Of a stretch of 64,000 nucleotides of DNA, positions 9,775 through 19,046 are shown piece by piece. The notes below the pieces were generated by a model that saw nothing but the letters and a program-made list of their open reading frames with translations, made no database searches and had not been told where the DNA came from. Positions within the stretch are counted from its first letter, which is position 1. Every line of letters begins with the position of its first letter. Source of the DNA: Achromobacter arsenitoxydans SY8 (lineage in GTDB: Bacteria > Pseudomonadota > Gammaproteobacteria > Burkholderiales > Burkholderiaceae_B); NCBI RefSeq assembly GCF_000236785.1, contig NZ_AGUF01000082.1:28302-92301 (forward strand), written 5' to 3'. A program made the translations under genes and the position numbers.

Positions 9775-11217
9775 TCAGACGATGTCGAACGACAGCGGCG
9801 ACATCTGTTCGGCGCTGCGGCCGGCCACCAGGTCGCGCGACGGCACCAGCGCCTCGGCGCGTCGCTGGGCCTCGTCCACCTGTTCCGCGGCCTTGCGGTA
9901 GTCCAGCGAATTCACCTGCCCTTCATGCACCACGCGACGGCCGTCGATGTACACGGTGTGCACGGCGCGGTCCGCCGCGGCATACACCAGGCTGCGCACC
10001 GGGTCGCGCGACGGGCGCATCAGGTGATGCGTCATGTCCACCATCACCAGGTCGGCGCGCGCGCCCACCGCGATCCGGCCCAGGTCCTCGCGGCCCAGCG
10101 CCTTTGCGCCCCCGACGGTCGCGGCGTGGAACACTTCGCCCGTGGTGACGGCGCGCGGCGTCTGCGCCATCAGGCGGGCCAGGTAGCCCACGTGGCGCAT
10201 TTCCTCGATCATGTTGTGCGGATAGGTGTCCGTGCCAATGCCCAGGTTGATGCCCGCGCGGCGATACCGCCCGAAGTCGCGCAGCGCCATGCCCCGGCGC
10301 ATGAACACCGTGGGACAGTGCGCCACGCTGGCGCCCGTCTCGGACAGGATGGTCAGGTCGGTGGCCGTGCTCCAGTGCGTGTTGGGATGGTCGTCCACAA
10401 AGATGCCGTGGCCGACGATGCTGCCCGGGTCCAGCACGCCCAGACTGTGCAGCCACTGCACGGGCGTCAAACCGTGACGGCGCGTGATCTCGTGGAACTC
10501 CGGCAGGGACTGCGCGGCGTGCGTCTGCCAGCCGATCCCGCGGCGCTTGGCCTCCTGATGGCTGGCCTTCAGCAGCTCGGGCGTGCAGGTGTCGATCTGC
10601 GCCGGCACCAGCATGCCTGTCAGCCGGCCACATTCATGGGCCTCGGCCTTGTCGATCAGCGCCAGCGCGCGCTCCATGCCGGCCTCGCCGGCCTTCTCGT
10701 TCCAGTCGTACTCCACGACGTGGCCATTGCGCGTATACCAGCGCGCCGAGCGGAACATCGGCGCGATGTAGGCGCGCAGGCCGCTCTGCACCATGATGTC
10801 GATCCAGTGCTCGTGCGCCACCGACATATCCACAACCGTCGTCACGCCGGACATCAGCAGTTCCGCGGCCGCCAGTGTCAGTTGGGCGGGCGCGGCCTCG
10901 TCGTCGCCTTCCATCGTAGGCATGTACTCGTACAGATTAGAGTTGTACAGACCCGCTGACCCGGTCTCGTCCGTGTAGCCCTTGTTGATGGGCTCGTGCA
11001 CCAGGTGGCTGTGGATGTCCACCAGGCCCGGCATCACCATCATGCCGCTGCCGCTGACGATCTCCGCATCCGGCGCCGCCGCCTGCGCGCCCGGGCCGAC
11101 GTGCGTGATACGCCCGTCCGCGAACGCCACATCGGCGTTCTTCATGTACACGTGCCGCTGGCGCGCCTCATCCCAGGCAACCACAACCTCGGCGTTCTTG
11201 ATCAGGGTAGTGTTCAA
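9775..11217 (-). CDS. Amidohydrolase, TRZ/ATZ (aminohydrolase/deaminase) family
   Basis: A 480-residue metal-dependent hydrolase of the ATZ/TRZ and cytosine-deaminase-like group. Metal-site motifs are visible: DIHSHLV (first His pair), QTHAAQS (third His), VGHGIF and GTDTYPHN (catalytic Asp). The N- and C-terminal strands form the usual composite sandwich. The start is TTG at 11217, supported by a strong GGAGG eight bases upstream, with no better ATG. It lies between the hydantoinase-type gene and the transporter genes in one leftward operon. The substrate cannot be told from sequence. Confidence 0.88.
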   Translation of the reverse strand: MNTTLIKNAEVVVAWDEARQRHVYMKNADVAFADGRITHVGPGAQAAAPDAEIVSGSGMMVMPGLVDIHSHLVHEPINKGYTDETGSAGLYNSNLYEYMPTMEGDDEAAPAQLTLAAAELLMSGVTTVVDMSVAHEHWIDIMVQSGLRAYIAPMFRSARWYTRNGHVVEYDWNEKAGEAGMERALALIDKAEAHECGRLTGMLVPAQIDTCTPELLKASHQEAKRRGIGWQTHAAQSLPEFHEITRRHGLTPVQWLHSLGVLDPGSIVGHGIFVDDHPNTHWSTATDLTILSETGASVAHCPTVFMRRGMALRDFGRYRRAGINLGIGTDTYPHNMIEEMRHVGYLARLMAQTPRAVTTGEVFHAATVGGAKALGREDLGRIAVGARADLVMVDMTHHLMRPSRDPVRSLVYAAADRAVHTVYIDGRRVVHEGQVNSLDYRKAAEQVDEAQRRAEALVPSRDLVAGRSAEQMSPLSFDIV

Positions 11218-11259
11218 CGCAATATCCTCCGAAATGAATAGCGGTATTCGTGCGGCGCG

Positions 11260-12708
11260 CTAGCGCCAGGCGGGTTGCGCCCCTTTGCGGGCGCTGATGG
11301 GCGCCAGGCTGGGCAGCCCGCGCGGCAAAAACTTTCCCTGGCCCGCTGCGCCAGCGAAGCGCGCGCCGTCCCAGACGATCTGTCCGCGCAGCAGCGTCAT
11401 CGCAGGCCATGCCCGCAACGACATGCCTGCATACGGCGTGTAGTCCACCGCGTGGTGCAGGTGGTCGTTGGAAAGCGTGAAATCGCGCTCTTCCCAGATC
11501 ACCAGGTCCGCGTCGCTGCCGATGGCCAGCGTGCCCTTCTGCGGGTACAGGCCGTAGGCGCGCGCTGGTTGGGTCGCGGTCAGTTCCACGAAGCGGTTCA
11601 GGCTGATGCGCCCGCCCAGCACCCCCTCCGAATACAGCAGCGGCATGCGGGTTTCGATGCCGGGAATGCCGTTGGGGATGTGGCGGAACGCCACCTCTAC
11701 GCCGCCGGGCGTCTTGCCGTCGTCGCCGGTCAGGTTGAAGGGAGAGTGGTCTGACGAGAACACCGTGAACAGCCCGTCCGCCAGCCCCTGCCAGATGTCT
11801 TCCTGGCTGGACTTGTCGCGCGGCGGCGGGCTGCACACACAGCGCGCGCCGAAATAGCTGTCGTCCGTGCCCAGGTCAGCCGCGGTCAGCAGGATGTATT
11901 GCGGGCAGGTTTCGGCGTAAACGTTCAGGCCCTTGGCGCGCGCCTCGCGGATCTGTGCAACCGCCTCGCCGCCCGAAATGTGCACCAGCAGGATGGGCAC
12001 GTCGATCAGCTCTGACAGCGCGATGGCGCGATGCGCGCCTTCGCGTTCCACCAGCGTCGGCCGCGACACCGCATGAAAGCGCGGCGCGGTGCGGCCCGAC
12101 GATTCCAGGCGGCGCGTCAGCCAGGCGATGCAATCGGAGTTCTCGGCATGGATCATCGCCATCCCTCCATGCGTGCGCGCCACGTCCAGCACGTCCAGGA
12201 TCTGGCCGTCGGACAGCTTGAGCGCGTCGTAGGTCATGTACAGCTTGAACGAGGTGTAGCCAGCCTCGATCAGGCGCGGCAGTTCCTCGTTCAGCACGGC
12301 GGGCGTCGGGTCGGTCAGGATCAGGTGGAAGGCATAGTCCACGCACGCGCGGCCTTCGGCGCGCTGGTGGTAGTCGTCGATGGCGGCCTGCACGGTGCCG
12401 CCCTTGCGCTGCGCGGCGAATGGGATCACGGTCGTCGTCCCGCCGCAGGCGGCCGACCGCGTGCCTGTGAAAAAGTCGTCCGCCAACTTCACGGGCGGCG
12501 CCATCGGCTGGTCCAGGTGGCAATGCGCGTCGACCCCGCCCGGCGTCACCACGCGTCCGGCCACGTCGATTTCGCACAGGCCGGGCGCAAGGCCCCGCCC
12601 GATCTGCACGATGCGGCCGTCCGAAATCCCCAGATCCGCGCGGCAGGTATCGCCGGCGGTCGCCAGCACCGCGTCGCGCAGCACCAGATCAAAACCCTGC
12701 TTCGTCAT
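11260..12708 (-). CDS. Dihydropyrimidinase/D-hydantoinase-type amidohydrolase
   Basis: A cyclic amidohydrolase of about 482 residues that opens dihydropyrimidine, hydantoin or similar rings. It shows DAHCHLD (two metal His), the carboxylated Lys in YTSFKLYMTYD, His in MIHAENSD and LLVHISGGE, and the Asp of FSSDHSPF, which completes the binuclear zinc site. I chose the ATG at 12708 because the family begins with an FDLVLRDAV-type strand; an in-frame ATG at 12768 would add 20 residues. Neither has a strong ribosome site. It is the first gene of the leftward operon, divergent from a GntR regulator. Confidence 0.9.
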   Translation of the reverse strand: MTKQGFDLVLRDAVLATAGDTCRADLGISDGRIVQIGRGLAPGLCEIDVAGRVVTPGGVDAHCHLDQPMAPPVKLADDFFTGTRSAACGGTTTVIPFAAQRKGGTVQAAIDDYHQRAEGRACVDYAFHLILTDPTPAVLNEELPRLIEAGYTSFKLYMTYDALKLSDGQILDVLDVARTHGGMAMIHAENSDCIAWLTRRLESSGRTAPRFHAVSRPTLVEREGAHRAIALSELIDVPILLVHISGGEAVAQIREARAKGLNVYAETCPQYILLTAADLGTDDSYFGARCVCSPPPRDKSSQEDIWQGLADGLFTVFSSDHSPFNLTGDDGKTPGGVEVAFRHIPNGIPGIETRMPLLYSEGVLGGRISLNRFVELTATQPARAYGLYPQKGTLAIGSDADLVIWEERDFTLSNDHLHHAVDYTPYAGMSLRAWPAMTLLRGQIVWDGARFAGAAGQGKFLPRGLPSLAPISARKGAQPAWR

Positions 12709-12821
12709 ATGCGTCAGCCCGTCTGATCCGCCCGTTTCCGGCTCGCGAAAGCGCGGGCCGATGGACATGTTGTGAGCGGATTCTAGGCCGAATACAAAAA
12801 TGATTACTCTAGTGATAACCC

Positions 12822-12837
12822 TGAAATATACATTTCA
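12822..12837. promoter_or_regulatory. Palindrome in the hydantoinase/GntR divergent intergenic region, candidate operator
   Basis: The arms TGAAAT/ATTTCA flank a four-base centre, and an imperfect palindrome ATTACTCTAGTGAT lies at 12803-12816. Both sit in the AT-rich stretch between the divergent starts, where an FCD-type GntR repressor would be expected to bind. Binding is inferred. Confidence 0.4.
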
Positions 12838-13023
12838 AGTCCAAATTGTTAACATTATTTTTGACTGCGCCTGACCCAGGTTCACAACGACGGCGCCCGA
12901 TCGGGTATCTTCACGTTCACCCGTCAGGTTGCAGACAACACGACGTCTACAAGCGGCAAAGAACCGCTCATTACCCACGGCGGCGATCCCGCCCTGGCCC
13001 ACGCGCAAACCAAGAACGAGCCC

Positions 13024-13704
13024 ATGGCATCAGACAAACGCGAAACTTCGGTCACCGGCATCTACGAGCGCATCTACCGCGCCATCCTGGACAACCGTCT
13101 CAAGCCCGGCACCAAGCTGGTCGAAGAGCGTCTGGCCGAAATCTTCGAAGTCAGCCGGCCGCGCATCCGCGAGGTCCTGGCGCGCCTGGCCCACGAACAG
13201 ATCGTCGAACTGTTCCCCCAGCGCGGCGCCTACGTCGCCAAGCCGTCCATCGAAAAGGCGCGCGACGTCTTCGAGGCGCGCCGGCTCATCGAGCCCGCCG
13301 TCGTGCGGCGCCTGACGCAGAACCTCACGCCTGAAAAGCTGGCGCGCCTGCGCGAGCACGTCGTCCTGGAACACGACGCCCGCAAGCGCGACGACAAGCG
13401 CGCCATCATCCGGCTGGCCGGCGAATTCCACATCTTGCTAAGCGAACTGGCGGGCAACGGCGAACTGGCGCGCACCATGCGCGAACTGTCCACGCTGACC
13501 TGTCTGGTTATCTTCCTGTACAACTTGCCCACGGCCACCAGCTGCCGCGACGACGAGCACGAACTCATCACCGAGGCCATCGCCGCCCGCGACGCCCAGC
13601 GCGCCGAGGAACTGACGCTGCACCACCTGGAACACATCGAACAGAGCGTGAAGCTGGAATCGGTGGAAGAGTCGGTCGACCTGGAAGACGTCTTCAAGTT
13701 CTGA
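13024..13704 (+). CDS. GntR-family transcriptional regulator, FadR/FCD subfamily
   Basis: A 226-residue regulator. The N-terminal winged helix includes YRAILDNRLKPGTKLVEERLAEIFEVSRPRIREVLARL (residues about 17-55, split for length). The helical FCD ligand-binding domain ends with the DDEHELITEAIAARDAQRAEELTLHHL pattern that usually carries metal-binding His/Asp residues. It is divergent from the hydantoinase/ABC operon and is most likely its repressor, released by an organic acid-type ligand. The ATG at 13024 fits the family N-terminus. Confidence 0.9.
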   Translation: MASDKRETSVTGIYERIYRAILDNRLKPGTKLVEERLAEIFEVSRPRIREVLARLAHEQIVELFPQRGAYVAKPSIEKARDVFEARRLIEPAVVRRLTQNLTPEKLARLREHVVLEHDARKRDDKRAIIRLAGEFHILLSELAGNGELARTMRELSTLTCLVIFLYNLPTATSCRDDEHELITEAIAARDAQRAEELTLHHLEHIEQSVKLESVEESVDLEDVFKF

Positions 13705-13722
13705 ATCTGCTGTACAGGAAAA

Positions 13723-13753
13723 AACCCCGGCGGAAAGGCATCCCGCCGGGGTT
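13723..13753. terminator. Hairpin terminator between convergent gntR and MFS genes
   Basis: A perfect 11-bp stem AACCCCGGCGG/CCGCCGGGGTT with a nine-base loop, preceded by a run of A. The A run becomes a U tract on the minus strand, so it can end transcription of the leftward MFS gene as well as of gntR. Confidence 0.8.
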
Positions 13754-13789
13754 CTCGGTGCGCTCATGACGCGGCCCGCAGGCCGGATT

Positions 13790-14989
13790 TCAGCAGCCCT
13801 GCATCGCCAGCTTGCGGCGGCGGACATTGCTGGCGCGCTGCAGCAGCACCAGCGCCAGGCCCGCCGTGGCGATGACCGCGCCAGAGATCGGCACCGCCGC
13901 ATAGCCCAGCCCCGCCGAGATCACCGCGCCCCCGGCCGCCGCGCCCACGGCATTGCCCAGGTTGAACGCGCCCACGTTCATCGACGACGCCAAGCCCGGC
14001 GCATCCGTGGCGGCGCGCATCACGCGCATCTGAAGCGGCGGCACCACCGCGAACGTCGCCACGCCGAAGATCAGCAGCGAAATCGCCGCGCCCACCGGCG
14101 TCGAGGCCAGCCACGGAAACGCCAGCAGATCCGCAATGACCAGCACCAGGAAGAAAATCAGCGTGCCGTCCAGCGACCGGTCGGCCATGCGCCCGCCCAC
14201 GCCGTTGCCCAGCGTGAAGCCCAGGCCGATCAGCACCAGCATGCCCGTCACGAAAGCCGGCGACGCGCCGGTAATTTCCGCCAGCGTCGGCGCAATATAG
14301 GTGTACAGCGTGAACATCGCGCCGGCGCCCAGCACCGTGGTCAACAGCGCCAGCAGCACCGCGGGGCTCTTGAGCACCGCCAATTCATGGCGCACATTGG
14401 GACGGCGGCCAGCTTCGCCCGCCGGCAGCGCCAGCCACAGCGACAGCATCGCAATCAGCCCCAGCACGGCCGTCGCGGCAAACGACATCCGCCAGCCGAT
14501 CGCCTGCCCCAGCCATGTCGCGGCCGGCACTCCGCCCACATTGGCGATGGTCAAGCCCATGAACATCGTCGCCACCGCGCTGGCCTGCTTGTGGCGCGGC
14601 ACCACGCTGGCGGCCACCAGAGAGCCCAGCCCGAAGAACGCGCCATGGTTCAGGCTGGTCACCAGACGAGCCAGCAGCAGCGTCGTGTAATTGGGCGACA
14701 GCGCCGACAGCACGTTGCCGATGGTGAAAATCGCCATCAGCAGGATCAGCGCCTTGCGGCGCGACCAGCGCGAAAACGCCAGCGTCATCAGCGGCGCGCC
14801 GACCATCACGCCGATGGCGTAGGCGCTGACCAGCATGCCCGCGCTAGGAATGGACACATTCACGCCATCGGCGATGACGGGCAGCAGGCCCATGGGCGAA
14901 AACTCGGTCACGCCGATGCCAAAAGCGCCGACGGCAAGCGCCAACAGAGGCGGGCCGGCCTTGACCGGCTGGGTATCTTGGGGGTTCAT
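13790..14989 (-). CDS. MFS transporter, DHA1 (AraJ-like) efflux family
   Basis: A 399-residue inner-membrane protein with about 12 hydrophobic segments. It belongs to the drug/arabinose efflux branch: GIGVTEFSPMGLLPVIA in helix 1, SAGMLVSAYAIGVMVGAPL in helix 2 and RLVTSLNHGAFFGLGS in helix 4. The ATG at 14989 has AAGGAA eight bases upstream; the open frame reaches further upstream, but that part is basic and not membrane-like. It probably exports a sugar or toxic metabolite; the substrate is unknown. It is a single gene, convergent with gntR. Confidence 0.88.
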   Translation of the reverse strand: MNPQDTQPVKAGPPLLALAVGAFGIGVTEFSPMGLLPVIADGVNVSIPSAGMLVSAYAIGVMVGAPLMTLAFSRWSRRKALILLMAIFTIGNVLSALSPNYTTLLLARLVTSLNHGAFFGLGSLVAASVVPRHKQASAVATMFMGLTIANVGGVPAATWLGQAIGWRMSFAATAVLGLIAMLSLWLALPAGEAGRRPNVRHELAVLKSPAVLLALLTTVLGAGAMFTLYTYIAPTLAEITGASPAFVTGMLVLIGLGFTLGNGVGGRMADRSLDGTLIFFLVLVIADLLAFPWLASTPVGAAISLLIFGVATFAVVPPLQMRVMRAATDAPGLASSMNVGAFNLGNAVGAAAGGAVISAGLGYAAVPISGAVIATAGLALVLLQRASNVRRRKLAMQGC

Positions 14990-15180
14990 GCAAGTTCCTT
15001 GGTTTCGACGGCGCCGGCAGGACGTTCCTGGGGCGCGGCCGGCCCGAAAAGGCCGGCGCATCGGAAAGACAGGCGTGCAGTATGACGGCCAGATCCTTGC
15101 AGAAAAAGCCGTCTTTCGGGCAAACACTTTTGACTTGGGATCACTAATCGAGGAGATGTCCGCCCCGTGACTGCCAGCCG

Positions 15181-16446
15181 TCAGGCGTTCAAGCCCCAGC
15201 GTCTGGCGTGCTTGCGGACGTTCGTCGTGATCCACTGCCCCAGCCGTTCCACCAGTGTCCGCTCGGTTCCTGCGCTAGCCTGCGCCATCAATGCGGCCTG
15301 GACCTGCGCCAATACGCCAGGCAACTCCGCGATCAAGGATTGCGCCACCGTGGCGACATAGCGGGCGCCAAAGCCCAGGTCGCGGGCCATCGCCTCAAGG
15401 TGTTCCTTGCCCATGGCGCCCGGCTTGTCTTCCCCGCCGATGGCAAATGCGAAGCGCGCGCTCAACCCCGGGTACATCGCCGTGCACATCAGGTCGTAGA
15501 ACGGCGCAAGCCGGTAGCGCCCGCCGCCATCCAGGACCACCGACAGATTCTTCGCATGGCTGTCGTTGTTGCCTGCCAGCAGATTGAAAAGCACCCACTG
15601 CAGGAACCGCTTTACGTCCGCTCCGCCCACGCCCATCGCCGCCAACAGCTTGCGGCAATCAGCCAGCGTCGGACCACCATCTGATTCGTACTTCACGTCC
15701 GACGGCTTGCCCGCCAACTGACACAGGTCCAGTTGATGCAGGCGCAGCAATCCGCCCTGACCGTCCGGCACCCGATCGTAGCGCTCGATCAGGCACGCGC
15801 GCGTGTCCGGCTGGTAGCTGGCCTGCGCCACGCCCAGTCCCAAGCGGGCCGCAAGCTGCATCACCAAGGTCTCATTGAGCGCCGACGCCCACACGCCATC
15901 CAGGCCGCGGATGTCCGGCTTGAGGATGTGCGACGAAGGCGCAGCGCCCTCCGGCAGCCAGGGCGTGCCGTCCGGCATGACAGTCAGCAGAAGCTTGTCC
16001 TGCGCGCCCGCCAGCGAAATCCGCGCCCCCTCGGCATTCTCGGCCACCAGCGCCGGCACGCCCGCACGCTCCAGGCGCGCCGCGACTTCCGGCCACGTCG
16101 TAGGCCGGTAGTGCGCGGGCGCGGGCGACTCCCCTTGCGGCAGCATCGTCAGCCCGCTCGCGGTATCGCCCCCCACACTGCGCAGCAGGCCAAACACAGT
16201 CGTCGCATGACGGCTGACTTGCAGGACCTGGCGCACATGACCTTCGGGCAACAGGTTTTCAAAGTAGGCATGAACGGCGTCGCCCGTATGATCGCCGCGC
16301 TGAAGCGGCACCGACGGAGAAAGCGGGCGCGCATCCGGGCGGTCAAGCCAGGCGTCGTCATAGACAAAGCGCAGCGGCCTTTCGTCGAACAGACGGCCGA
16401 CCTTCCGGCCTTGTTGGTAGAGGTCGAGCGCGTCGACAGCGGTCAT
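15181..16446 (-). CDS. hipA: HipA-type serine/threonine kinase toxin
   Basis: A 421-residue HipA-family kinase. HipA kinases phosphorylate translation components (glutamyl-tRNA synthetase in E. coli) and cause dormancy. It has the N-terminal HipA domain (YFENLLPEG near residue 61), SLAGAQDKLLL (residues 144-154), and the catalytic loop NNDSHAKN at 293-300 (probable base Asp295) followed by APFYDLM with the metal-binding Asp318. All key kinase residues look intact. The start overlaps the hipB stop by four bases. Confidence 0.93.
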   Translation of the reverse strand: MTAVDALDLYQQGRKVGRLFDERPLRFVYDDAWLDRPDARPLSPSVPLQRGDHTGDAVHAYFENLLPEGHVRQVLQVSRHATTVFGLLRSVGGDTASGLTMLPQGESPAPAHYRPTTWPEVAARLERAGVPALVAENAEGARISLAGAQDKLLLTVMPDGTPWLPEGAAPSSHILKPDIRGLDGVWASALNETLVMQLAARLGLGVAQASYQPDTRACLIERYDRVPDGQGGLLRLHQLDLCQLAGKPSDVKYESDGGPTLADCRKLLAAMGVGGADVKRFLQWVLFNLLAGNNDSHAKNLSVVLDGGGRYRLAPFYDLMCTAMYPGLSARFAFAIGGEDKPGAMGKEHLEAMARDLGFGARYVATVAQSLIAELPGVLAQVQAALMAQASAGTERTLVERLGQWITTNVRKHARRWGLNA

Positions 16447-16694
16447 GGCAGCCTCGCGGGCTTGGGCGCCACCTGGACTTCCAGGCCCAGCAGATCCAAC
16501 ATGTCCAGCACCTTCTGCAATTGCAGCGTGGGCTTGCCCCGTTCCAGATCCACGACAAAACGATTGCCCGTCCCAGACAGGCCGGCCAGATCCGCTTGCA
16601 GCAAACCCTGCGAGCGCCGGACGGCCCTCACCAGTTCGCCCAGCTCGGCCGAGGAGTGAATTGCAACCGGAAAAGCGTCTACGTCGGAATTCAT
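16443..16694 (-). CDS. hipB: HipB-type antitoxin, Xre-family helix-turn-helix
   Basis: An 83-residue Cro/C1-type DNA-binding protein. The HTH lies at about residues 18-50, with RRSQGLLQADLAGLSGTG and the VVDLERGKPTLQLQKVL recognition part. It binds HipA and represses the operon. The ATG at 16694 has an AAGGGG site upstream. Four copies of a 16-bp palindrome lie directly upstream and are the obvious operators. Confidence 0.92.
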   Translation of the reverse strand: MNSDVDAFPVAIHSSAELGELVRAVRRSQGLLQADLAGLSGTGNRFVVDLERGKPTLQLQKVLDMLDLLGLEVQVAPKPARLP

Positions 16695-16707
16695 GGCTTG
16701 CCCCTTA

Positions 16708-16723
16708 ATTACCGTACGGGAAT
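16708..16723. promoter_or_regulatory. hip operator 1 (imperfect copy)
   Basis: ATTACCGTACGGGAAT is a degenerate copy of the 16-bp palindrome. It overlaps a TAATAT -10-like hexamer for the leftward hipBA transcript (minus strand of 16722-16727) and is the operator nearest to hipB. Confidence 0.7.
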
Positions 16724-16756
16724 ATTAGCGCTTTTCCCCTTGCCACAGCCATATTA

Positions 16757-16772
16757 ATTACCGATCGGTAAT
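16757..16772. promoter_or_regulatory. hip operator 2 (perfect palindrome)
   Basis: ATTACCGATCGGTAAT is a perfect 16-bp palindrome 49 bases from operator 1. Confidence 0.8.
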
Positions 16773-16805
16773 ATTTATGGGATTTCTGGTAGTTTTCCAG
16801 ATTAA

Positions 16806-16821
16806 ATTACCGATCGGTAAT
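16806..16821. promoter_or_regulatory. hip operator 3 (perfect palindrome)
   Basis: ATTACCGATCGGTAAT is identical to operator 2 and lies 49 bases from it. Confidence 0.8.
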
Positions 16822-16855
16822 ATTTTGAGTCTGCAATCGACGGCAATCTCTAAAA

Positions 16856-16871
16856 ATTACCGATCGGTGCT
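16856..16871. promoter_or_regulatory. hip operator 4 (one intact half)
   Basis: ATTACCGATCGGTGCT keeps the left half and centre of the palindrome and lies 50 bases from operator 3. It lies 28 bases beyond the htpG terminator hairpin. Confidence 0.65.
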
Positions 16872-16895
16872 TTCCTCTAAGAACACCACCCACGC

Positions 16896-16922
16896 AAAAA
16901 GGGCGTCCTCTCGGACGCCCTT
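16896..16922 (-). terminator. Rho-independent terminator of htpG
   Basis: On the minus strand a GGGCGTCC/GGACGCCC stem with a GAGA loop is followed by TTTTTG, 24 bases after the htpG stop. It separates htpG from the hipBA control region. Confidence 0.85.
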
Positions 16923-16945
16923 CCCTAGCCGATACCCCGCGCCGC

Positions 16946-18844
16946 TTACTTCAGCAGCAAGGCATTCAACCGCTTCACGAACGCCGCCGGGTCCGCGATT
17001 TGCGCCCCTTCGGCCAGCAGCGCCTGATCCAGCAGCAGGCGCGCCCACTGGTCGAATTCACCGTCGTCGGCCGCGCGAATACGGGCCAGCAGCGGGTGTT
17101 CCGGGTTGATTTCCAGCACCGGCTTCACGTTCGGCGCTTCCTGGCCCGCGGCCTTCAGCATGCGCAACAGGTGCGGGCTGAGTTCATTCTGGCCCACCAC
17201 CACGCACGCCGGCGAATCCACCAGGCGCAGCGTCACGCGCACTTCCTTGACCTGCTCTTCCAGCGTCTTCTGCAGGCGCTCGACCAGCGGCTTGAAGTCC
17301 TCGGCCACTTCGGCCTGATGCTTCTTTTCTTCCTCGTCGGCCAGTTCCGCCAGGTCCAGGCCGCCCTTGGCCACGGACACCAGCGACTTGCCGTCGAATT
17401 CACGCAGGTACGACAGCATCCACTCGTCCACGCGGTCCGACAGCAGCAGGACTTCAATGCCCTTCTTGCGGAAAATTTCCAGATGCGGGCTGTTGCTGGC
17501 CGCGGCGAACGTATCCGCCGTCACGTAGTAGATCTTGTCCTGGCCTTCCTTCATGCGCGACACGTAGTCGGCGAACGACACCGTCTGCGCCTGGTCGCCG
17601 GAATTCGTCGACGCAAAGCGCATCAGCTTGGCGATGCGTTCCAGGTTGGCCGAATCCTCGCCCGCGCCTTCCTTCAGCACCTGGCCAAACTCCGACCAGA
17701 ACGTGGCGTAGTCTTCCGGCTTGTTCTCGGCCATGTCTTCCAGGAGCGACAGGATGCGCTTAGCCGAGCCTTCACGAATGGCGCGCACGTCGCGGCTTTC
17801 CTGCAGGATCTCGCGCGACACATTCAGCGGCAGGTCCGCCGAGTCGATCACGCCGCGCACAAAGCGCAGGTACGACGGCAGCAGCTGGTCGGCGTCGTCC
17901 ATGATGAACACGCGCTTCACGTACAGCTTCACGCCATGGCGGCCATCGCGGTCCCACATGTCCATGGGCGCATGCTTGGGCACGTACAAGAGCTGCGTGT
18001 ATTCGCTGCGGCCTTCCACGCGGTTGTGCGTCCAGGCCAGCGGGTCGTCGTAGTCGTGCGACACCGTCTTGTAGAACTCGCGGTACTGCTCTTCGGTCAC
18101 GTCCGACTTGCTGCGGGCCCACAGCGCATTCGCCTGGTTCACCGTTTCCAGTTCTTCGGTCTTGACCTGCTCGCCCTTCTCTTGATCCCACTCTTCCTTC
18201 GCCATGCGGATCGGCAGCGAGATATGGTCGGAGTAGCGGCGCAGGATCTCGCGCAGCTTCCAGCCATTCAGCAGTTCATCTTCATCGGCGCGCAGGTGCA
18301 GCGTCACATCCGTGCCGCGGCCCGACTTTTCAGCGGCGGCAATCGTGAACTCGCCCTGGCCGTCGGATTCCCACTGGATCGCATCCGACGAACCGGCGCG
18401 GCGGCTCACCACCGTGACCTTGTCCGCCACGATGAACGACGAATAAAAGCCCACGCCGAATTGGCCGATCAGCTGCGCATCCTTCTGCTTGTCGCCCGTC
18501 AGTTGCGAGAAGAACTCGCGCGTGCCCGAGCGGGCGATCGTGCCCAGGTTCGCCACCGCTTCTTCGCGCGACAGGCCGATGCCGTTGTCCGAGATCGTGA
18601 TCGTGCGGGCAGCCTTGTCATAGCTGACCGTGATCGCGAGTTCACCATTGCCTTCCAGCAGATCCGGCTGGTCGATGGCCTCGAAGCGCAGCTTGTCGCA
18701 GGCGTCCGATGCGTTCGACACCAGCTCACGCAGGAAAATTTCCTTGTTGCTGTACAGCGAATGGATCATCAGGTGCAGCAGCTGCTTCACCTCGGCCTGG
18801 AAGCCCAGGGTTTCGGACGCGGAAGTCGTGGCGGTTTGGCTCAT
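16946..18844 (-). CDS. htpG: Molecular chaperone HtpG (bacterial Hsp90)
   Basis: A 632-residue cytoplasmic ATP-dependent chaperone of usual family length. The GHKL ATP site is complete: [18 protein letters not shown] (residues about 40-57), [10 protein letters not shown] and [11 protein letters not shown]. The middle domain carries [23 protein letters not shown], and the C-terminal dimerisation domain ends in LNALLLK. A sigma-32 type promoter precedes it. It is a single-gene unit. Confidence 0.98.
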   Translation of the reverse strand: MSQTATTSASETLGFQAEVKQLLHLMIHSLYSNKEIFLRELVSNASDACDKLRFEAIDQPDLLEGNGELAITVSYDKAARTITISDNGIGLSREEAVANLGTIARSGTREFFSQLTGDKQKDAQLIGQFGVGFYSSFIVADKVTVVSRRAGSSDAIQWESDGQGEFTIAAAEKSGRGTDVTLHLRADEDELLNGWKLREILRRYSDHISLPIRMAKEEWDQEKGEQVKTEELETVNQANALWARSKSDVTEEQYREFYKTVSHDYDDPLAWTHNRVEGRSEYTQLLYVPKHAPMDMWDRDGRHGVKLYVKRVFIMDDADQLLPSYLRFVRGVIDSADLPLNVSREILQESRDVRAIREGSAKRILSLLEDMAENKPEDYATFWSEFGQVLKEGAGEDSANLERIAKLMRFASTNSGDQAQTVSFADYVSRMKEGQDKIYYVTADTFAAASNSPHLEIFRKKGIEVLLLSDRVDEWMLSYLREFDGKSLVSVAKGGLDLAELADEEEKKHQAEVAEDFKPLVERLQKTLEEQVKEVRVTLRLVDSPACVVVGQNELSPHLLRMLKAAGQEAPNVKPVLEINPEHPLLARIRAADDGEFDQWARLLLDQALLAEGAQIADPAAFVKRLNALLLK

Positions 18845-18929
18845 AGTTCTACGTGGCTTTAAAAAATTAGGGACGGAATATCCGGCAACTGGGGCGATGC
18901 GCCCGCGCAGTCCCCGGGAAACCCTACTG

Positions 18930-18957
18930 ATGTGGGGGCCAATGGGAACTTTTCAAG
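18930..18957 (-). promoter_or_regulatory. Sigma-32 (heat-shock) promoter of htpG
   Basis: On the minus strand, CTTGAAA (18957-18951) is separated by 13 bases from CCCCACAT (18937-18930). This matches the heat-shock consensus CTTGAAA-N11-16-CCCCATNT almost fully. The leader to the htpG ATG would be about 80 bases. Confidence 0.8.
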
Positions 18958-19046
18958 GCCGGGTGGCGGCATAGCAACCTGACATCCGCCTGTCCTCGGT
19001 AAAATCCCGCACTTTTCTACCCTACCCCCCTGGCCGGCACTCCGCC

